Assembly (NCBI GenBank): GCA_045645505.1
Contig: JAZRIW010000017.1
Span: 1 to 9,544 of the forward strand
DNA from: Fumia sp045645505
Lineage (GTDB): Bacteria; Bacillota; Clostridia; Oscillospirales; Ruminococcaceae
Direction of reading: 5' to 3'
Length of the DNA: 9,544 nt
Positions 6,526 to 9,544 of the stretch are shown here, piece by piece. The notes under the pieces were generated by a model. It made no database searches and was not told the DNA's origin. It was given only the letters and a program-made list of their open reading frames with translations. The position numbers were made by a program, and so were the translations under genes. Every line of letters begins with the position of its first letter. The stretch's first letter is position 1.

Positions 6526-7377
6526 ATGAGTTTTTTTAATTATAATGAAAATAAAATTCATGGTACTGCATCTTTTCCGATAGAATATTATTTTGTTGAT
6601 TTTAAACATCCACAGTATGTGATGCCACTTCATTATCACAGAGAATTTGAATTTATAAAAATTATTTCCGGTAATTTTAATTTGTTTTTAGATGGTAATT
6701 CTTATACACTTAAGGCAGGGGATATGGCTTTTATTGCTTGCCAGACGTTACATCAGGGCGAACCTGAAAATTGTGTGTATGAGTGTATCGTTTGTGACCT
6801 GACAATGCTTCGCAGACAAAATAACAATAATATAAATAACCTTATAATTTCTTTTATAGAGAAAAATTATAATCTTATGCTTACGATTCCTCCGAAAGAT
6901 TCTGAGATTTATAAAACAGCCTCTGAGATTTTTAAAGTTCTTTCAAAGGAAGAGGAGTTTTTTGAGTTTGATGTGTATAGCCTTTTATTTGAATTATTCG
7001 GAGAATTTTATAAAAATGGATATATAGTAAAAAACTTTAAAAATCCGCAATTTTCAAAAAAATCAGTTGTAATGATTAAACTTTTAGACTGGATAGAAAA
7101 AAATTATACAACTTCTATTACTTTAAGCGATTTGGCAAAACTTTCAGGTCTTAGTGAAAAATATGTCTGCAAAATTTTTAAAGAATATACAACTAAAACT
7201 CCTATAGATTATATAAATCAACTAAAGATTGATTTTGCTTGTTATCAGCTTTCTGCAACTGATAAGACGATTACTCAGATTGCTTATGAAAGCGGATTTA
7301 ACGATTTGAGCTATTTTTCTAAAACTTTTAAGGCTTATAAAAATATTTCACCCAAAAAATATAAAAATTCACTTTAA
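6526..7377 (+). CDS. AraC-family transcriptional regulator, probable fucose operon activator
   Basis: A 283-residue cytoplasmic regulator. Residues about 15-95 form an N-terminal cupin-like sugar-sensing domain (MPLHYHREFEFIKIISG at 33-49, then LKAGDMAFI at 62-70, LHQGEP at 75-80). The C-terminal 100 residues hold the two helix-turn-helix motifs of the AraC DNA-binding domain: LSDLAKLSGLSEKYVCKIF at about 200-218 and ITQIAYESGFNDLSYFSKTF at about 249-268, ending in the typical SPKKYK. A longer in-frame start at 6442 would place the promoter inside the coding region. GAGG at 6515-6518, 7 nt before the ATG at 6526, is the better choice. Divergent placement next to fucI and the shared promoter region imply that it regulates the fucose genes in response to fucose or a derivative. 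The ligand is inferred. Confidence 0.92.
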   Translation: MSFFNYNENKIHGTASFPIEYYFVDFKHPQYVMPLHYHREFEFIKIISGNFNLFLDGNSYTLKAGDMAFIACQTLHQGEPENCVYECIVCDLTMLRRQNNNNINNLIISFIEKNYNLMLTIPPKDSEIYKTASEIFKVLSKEEEFFEFDVYSLLFELFGEFYKNGYIVKNFKNPQFSKKSVVMIKLLDWIEKNYTTSITLSDLAKLSGLSEKYVCKIFKEYTTKTPIDYINQLKIDFACYQLSATDKTITQIAYESGFNDLSYFSKTFKAYKNISPKKYKNSL

Positions 7378-7386
7378 TTTGTACTT

Positions 7387-7422
7387 AAAAAGTGGTGCAG
7401 CATTTTGCTGCACCACTTTTTT
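7387..7422. terminator. Bidirectional rho-independent terminator
   Basis: A15-16-bp stem pairs 7387-7401 with 7407-7421 around a 3- to 5-base loop (core GTGGTGCAGC/GCTGCACCAC), flanked by an A-tract and a T-tract. It serves the rightward regulator and the leftward thioredoxin gene. The thioredoxin stop codon (7421-7423) lies inside its T-tract. Confidence 0.93.
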
Positions 7423-7726
7423 AAATAAGTTTTAATATATTTTCTTTAGACATATATCCTACTGCAGTGTTTGTAACTTTTCCATCTTTTATCACAACTA
7501 ATGTTGGTATGCTTGATACTTTAAAAGTTGAAGCAAGTTCAGATTCTTCATCAACATTTACTTTGCAAACTTTGATGTTATCATTTTCGTTTGCGATTTC
7601 TTCAATGATGGGAGCTATCATACGACAAGGGCCACACCAGGTTGCCCAGAAGTCAATCAACACCGGTTTGTCCGAATTAAGCACTTCGGCTTCAAAATTT
7701 TCTTTATTAAGTTTAATTTCTTTCAT
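7421..7726 (-). CDS. trxA: Thioredoxin
   Basis: A 101-residue cytoplasmic thiol-disulphide oxidoreductase. It has the classical active site WCGPC with Cys31 and Cys34, the buried Asp25 in IDFWATW, and the cis-proline Pro74 in SSIPTLVV, followed by DGKV. An extra cysteine, Cys54, is present. The protein ends at LKLI, a few residues shorter than usual 105- to 110-residue thioredoxins; the last helix is slightly clipped where the terminator begins. AGAAAGG near 7740-7746 is about 13 nt from the ATG, a rather long spacing, so initiation may be modest. The gene lies 47 bp downstream of the FTR-like gene, probably on the same transcript, which suggests that this thioredoxin is reduced through that protein. 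No NADPH thioredoxin reductase gene is visible in the window. Confidence 0.95.
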   Translation of the reverse strand: MKEIKLNKENFEAEVLNSDKPVLIDFWATWCGPCRMIAPIIEEIANENDNIKVCKVNVDEESELASTFKVSSIPTLVVIKDGKVTNTAVGYMSKENILKLI

Positions 7727-7773
7727 TTTAATTTCATTGCCTTTCTGATTATAAATTATTTTTAAAAATCAGT

Positions 7774-7971
7774 TTATTTGGATTTATAATACAGCATACA
7801 ATGGCAAAAACCTTCAAAGTCAGGATCAGCCACTTGTTCTTTAAACTGTTTGCACATGCATTTTGTATCTTCGGATTGCTCTCTGACGCAGGGACAATAT
7901 CCGCCTGTTTTTTCAAGCCCTTCCTTGACAATTTTAACTATTTCTTTGTCAGGATTTAATGTGATTTTCAT
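7774..7971 (-). CDS. Small ferredoxin-thioredoxin reductase catalytic-chain-like protein
   Basis: This 65-residue protein contains only the catalytic core of the ferredoxin:thioredoxin reductase beta chain. In that family a [4Fe-4S] cluster passes electrons from ferredoxin to a neighbouring disulphide that reduces thioredoxin. All six cysteines are present: C26-P-C28, C38-M-C40 and C56-H-C58. By analogy with the plant enzyme, the redox disulphide would be C28-C58, and C26, C38, C40 and C56 would hold the cluster. The first-to-last cysteine distance, 32, equals that in spinach (55 to 87), but the middle CxC pair is seven residues nearer the N-terminus. No variable (alpha) subunit gene is seen. 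AAAGGA at 7980-7985, 8 nt before the ATG, supports the start. The thioredoxin gene follows 47 bp downstream. Activity is inferred from motif and neighbour. Confidence 0.85.
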   Translation of the reverse strand: MKITLNPDKEIVKIVKEGLEKTGGYCPCVREQSEDTKCMCKQFKEQVADPDFEGFCHCMLYYKSK

Positions 7972-7995
7972 AGCTTGTATCCTTTCTTTGTATTT

Positions 7996-8024
7996 ATTAT
8001 ATAGTTTGTCCCTGTCAGTTATAA
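7996..8024 (-). promoter_or_regulatory. Possible weak promoter of the FTR-like/thioredoxin pair
   Basis: On the minus strand TATAAT sits at 8001-7996. The hexamer 17 bp upstream, TTATAA at 8024-8019, matches the -35 consensus in only three of six positions. If used, it would make the redox pair independent of the peptidase gene that ends at 8029. Confidence 0.3.
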
Positions 8025-8028
8025 ATAA

Positions 8029-9156
8029 TTATATCTCGGTGAGTTTTATAACTGTTTTTATTGCAAGTGACAGACCAACAGGTAAAGATTTTTTCTCAAC
8101 CCATTCTTCGCGTGTGTGCATACCGCCGCCCTGATAGACACCCATGCAAAGCGCCGGTATTCCCATTGATAAGGGAATGTTACAGTCTGTAGATGAACTT
8201 TTGCATATTACTTTTTTATTTATTTCGTTTTCAATCACGGGAATAATAATGTTTTTTAATTCCTGTATTTTTTCATCTTCAATGTCGCTGCAGGGCCTGT
8301 CGCCTATCATTTTTATATTCAATTCTGTTTCTTTTTTCGCTTTCTCAAAAATGTCATTGAATTTTTTTTGCATAATTTCAAGGCATTCTTTATTTTCACT
8401 ACGATATTCGCATAGCATTGTCGCACTTTGTGCGATGGTGTTGATGGATGTTCCTCCTGAAATTATACCAACATTGTAAGTCGTTTTGTGTTTTGTGGGA
8501 ACATCGATACTATATATTTCATTGACGATTTTTGCAAGTTCATTGATAGCATTTTTTTTGCCGAATTCAAGATATGAATGTCCACCTTCGGTTTTTATTT
8601 CAACTTCATAACGGTGTGATCCGGCGCAACCATCAGCAACTACATCAAGGTTACTGTCAAAAGCAATAAACTGCGAAATCCGTCCGTTATAATCTTTAAA
8701 AATCTGGCGGGTTCCTTTAAGGTTTCCTAATCCCTCTTCGCAGGAATTAAATACAAAAAGAACACCTTTTGGCGGAACAATCTGTTTTTCTATAAAAAAT
8801 TTAGTTGTTAATAAAAGTACAGCAACACTTGCTGTATCGTCTCCTACTCCGGGGCAATAAATATTTTTATCATCTTCTTTGTATGGCATAGGTTCTTTGT
8901 CGGGAAAAACAGTGTCGGTATGAGCTACTATAACTGTTAAATCATTACTGTCTTTGCAATTGATGGGACAGATAACATTCAATGCTTCATCGATATATAC
9001 ATCTTTTGCACCAATACTTTCAAGATAATTTTTACAATATTCTGCTCGGTCATTCTCCTGATGGGATGGCGCAGGAATAAGACACAATTCCTTTAAAAGT
9101 TTAAATAATTCATCGTTATTATTATTTATATAATTTTTAATTTCTGCATTGAGCAT
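8029..9156 (-). CDS. M20 family metallopeptidase (PepT/CPG2-like)
   Basis: This cytoplasmic zinc-dependent peptidase or amidohydrolase has 375 residues. Its di-zinc site is visible: HTD with His79 and Asp81, Asp106 in GVGDDTA, the catalytic Glu140 and ligand Glu141 in SCEEG, Asp167 in AFDSN, and His347 in GMHTREEW. The lid or dimerisation domain sits between about 180 and 285 and carries GGHSYLEFG at 191-199. The pattern resembles peptidase T and related tripeptidase-like proteins, but the substrate cannot be fixed; aminoacylases and desuccinylases share the fold. A TTG three codons upstream (9165) touches the ribosome binding site. GGGAG at 9166-9170, 9 nt before the ATG at 9156, favours the shorter start. 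The FTR-like gene follows after 57 bp. No signal peptide is present. Confidence 0.9.
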   Translation of the reverse strand: MLNAEIKNYINNNNDELFKLLKELCLIPAPSHQENDRAEYCKNYLESIGAKDVYIDEALNVICPINCKDSNDLTVIVAHTDTVFPDKEPMPYKEDDKNIYCPGVGDDTASVAVLLLTTKFFIEKQIVPPKGVLFVFNSCEEGLGNLKGTRQIFKDYNGRISQFIAFDSNLDVVADGCAGSHRYEVEIKTEGGHSYLEFGKKNAINELAKIVNEIYSIDVPTKHKTTYNVGIISGGTSINTIAQSATMLCEYRSENKECLEIMQKKFNDIFEKAKKETELNIKMIGDRPCSDIEDEKIQELKNIIIPVIENEINKKVICKSSSTDCNIPLSMGIPALCMGVYQGGGMHTREEWVEKKSLPVGLSLAIKTVIKLTEI

Positions 9157-9178
9157 AATTTTCAACTCCCTTTATTTT

Positions 9179-9207
9179 ATTATATTTCTTTTTTTAGTAT
9201 TTGTAAA
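9179..9207 (-). promoter_or_regulatory. Promoter of the M20 peptidase gene
   Basis: On the minus strand TTTACA at 9207-9202 (five of six to consensus) and TATAAT at 9184-9179 are 17 bp apart. Transcription would start near 9172, almost at the ribosome binding site, giving a leader of under 20 nt. A second TATAAT at 9215-9210 has only a poor -35 and would give a longer leader. Confidence 0.5.
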
Positions 9208-9273
9208 TAATTATATAGGTTTTTTGTTGTATTTCTAATGGTATAATAAAATAATTGGTGGAAAAAGTAAAAT

Positions 9274-9295
9274 CCCGAATGCTTTTGCATTCGGG
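9274..9295 (-). terminator. Terminator of the tRNA cluster
   Basis: CCCGAATGC at 9274-9282 pairs perfectly with GCATTCGGG at 9287-9295 around a 4-base loop. Read leftward it is followed by ATTTTACTTTTT, and it begins 5 bp after the CCA end of tRNA-Cys. The T-run on the opposite side means it could also work rightward. Confidence 0.85.
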
Positions 9296-9300
9296 TTTTT

Positions 9301-9374
9301 TGGAGGCGTCACCCAGATTTGAACTGGGGGTGAAGGAGTTGCAGTCCTCTGCCTTACCACTTGGCTATGACGCC
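9301..9374 (-). tRNA. tRNA-Cys (anticodon GCA)
   Basis: A complete 74-nt cloverleaf. Acceptor arms GGCGTCA and TGACGCC pair fully, followed by discriminator T and an encoded CCA. The anticodon loop CTGCAAC carries GCA at 9340-9342, which reads UGC and UGU. The T arm contains GTTCAAATC. It is the last of three tandem tRNA genes, 8 bp after tRNA-Gly. Confidence 0.96.
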
Positions 9375-9382
9375 ATAAAAAA

Positions 9383-9458
9383 TGGAGCGGATTACGAGGC
9401 TCGAACTCGCTACCTCCACCTTGGCAAGGTGGCGCTCTACCAGATGAGCTAAATCCGC
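9383..9458 (-). tRNA. tRNA-Gly (anticodon GCC)
   Basis: A complete 76-nt cloverleaf with acceptor arms GCGGATT and AATCCGC, discriminator T and encoded CCA. The anticodon stem CCACC/GGTGG encloses the loop TTGCCAA, with anticodon GCC at 9423-9425, reading GGC and GGU. The T arm has GTTCGAGCC. It lies 6 bp after tRNA-Phe and is presumably processed from the same transcript. Confidence 0.96.
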
Positions 9459-9464
9459 ATAAAA

Positions 9465-9540
9465 TGGTGCCTCCGGTCGGAATCGAACCAACGACACGGG
9501 GATTTTCAGTCCCCTGCTCTACCGACTGAGCTACAGAGGC
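9465..9540 (-). tRNA. tRNA-Phe (anticodon GAA)
   Basis: A complete 76-nt cloverleaf with acceptor arms GCCTCTG and CGGAGGC (one G-U pair), discriminator A and encoded CCA. The anticodon stem GGGGA/TCCCC encloses CTGAAAA, anticodon GAA, reading UUC and UUU. The T arm has GTTCGATTC. It is the first tRNA of the cluster within the window; the promoter, and perhaps more tRNA genes, lie beyond the right edge. Confidence 0.96.
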
Positions 9541-9544
9541 AAAT

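Noticed and set aside
6352..6639. Leftward open frame across the fucI start, the promoter region and the regulator start
   Set aside because: It overlaps both well-supported genes in other frames and the promoter region, has low-complexity Lys/Ile content and no ribosome binding site.
7745..7772. Inverted repeat CTGATT/AATCAG between the FTR-like and thioredoxin genes
   Set aside because: Only 6-bp arms with a 16-base AT-rich spacer; too weak to call a regulatory hairpin or terminator.
7749..7931. Leftward 60-codon frame overlapping the FTR-like gene
   Set aside because: The competing frame has all six family cysteines and a good ribosome binding site; this one has neither.
9255..9452. Open frame on the plus strand of about 65 codons
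   Set aside because: It runs antisense across the terminator, tRNA-Cys and most of tRNA-Gly, whose cloverleaf structures are complete.
1..9544. Search for CRISPR repeats, insertion sequence ends, phage genes or integration next to the tRNA cluster
   Set aside because: No spaced direct repeats, transposase, integrase or duplicated tRNA 3' end is visible; the tRNAs are complete and the flanking genes are ordinary chromosomal genes.

Overview
The window looks like chromosome from a low-GC Gram-positive bacterium of the Clostridia type. The evidence is AT-rich DNA, AGGAGG-type ribosome binding sites, near-consensus sigma-A promoters, and a gene set that includes a YitT-family membrane protein, a ferredoxin-thioredoxin-reductase-like protein and three tRNA genes that all encode their CCA ends. 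The species cannot be named from the sequence. I see no insertion sequence, phage gene or CRISPR array.

Layout. Bases 1-2753 hold three rightward genes: an SPFH/stomatin-like membrane protein with its own promoter, a YitT-family multi-pass membrane protein, and an unrecognised lipoprotein behind a perfect-consensus promoter. A strong bidirectional terminator at 2723-2753 closes this block.

Bases 2774-6410 are a leftward sugar operon, transcribed as L-fucose isomerase (fucI), L-fucose mutarotase (fucU), then an FGGY sugar kinase of rhamnulokinase type. A divergent AraC-family regulator (6526-7377) starts 115 bp from fucI. The two promoters overlap in opposite orientation around a 16-bp near-palindrome, so the regulator probably controls the operon and itself. 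Together the genes cover anomer interconversion, isomerisation and phosphorylation of a 6-deoxyhexose. No aldolase or transporter is present in the window. The kinase ends early at its C-terminus.

After a second bidirectional terminator (7387-7422) comes a leftward group, in transcription order: an M20-family metallopeptidase, a 65-residue protein with the CPC/CxC/CHC cysteine pattern of the ferredoxin-thioredoxin reductase catalytic chain, and a thioredoxin. The last two form a plausible ferredoxin-to-thioredoxin reducing pair.

The right end is a leftward tRNA cluster, tRNA-Phe(GAA), tRNA-Gly(GCC), tRNA-Cys(GCA), followed by a hairpin terminator at 9274-9295. No clearly new multi-gene system is evident. 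The best leads are the small FTR-like protein with its shifted cysteine pair, the overlapping divergent fuc/araC promoters, the odd kinase in the fucose operon, and the orphan lipoprotein.
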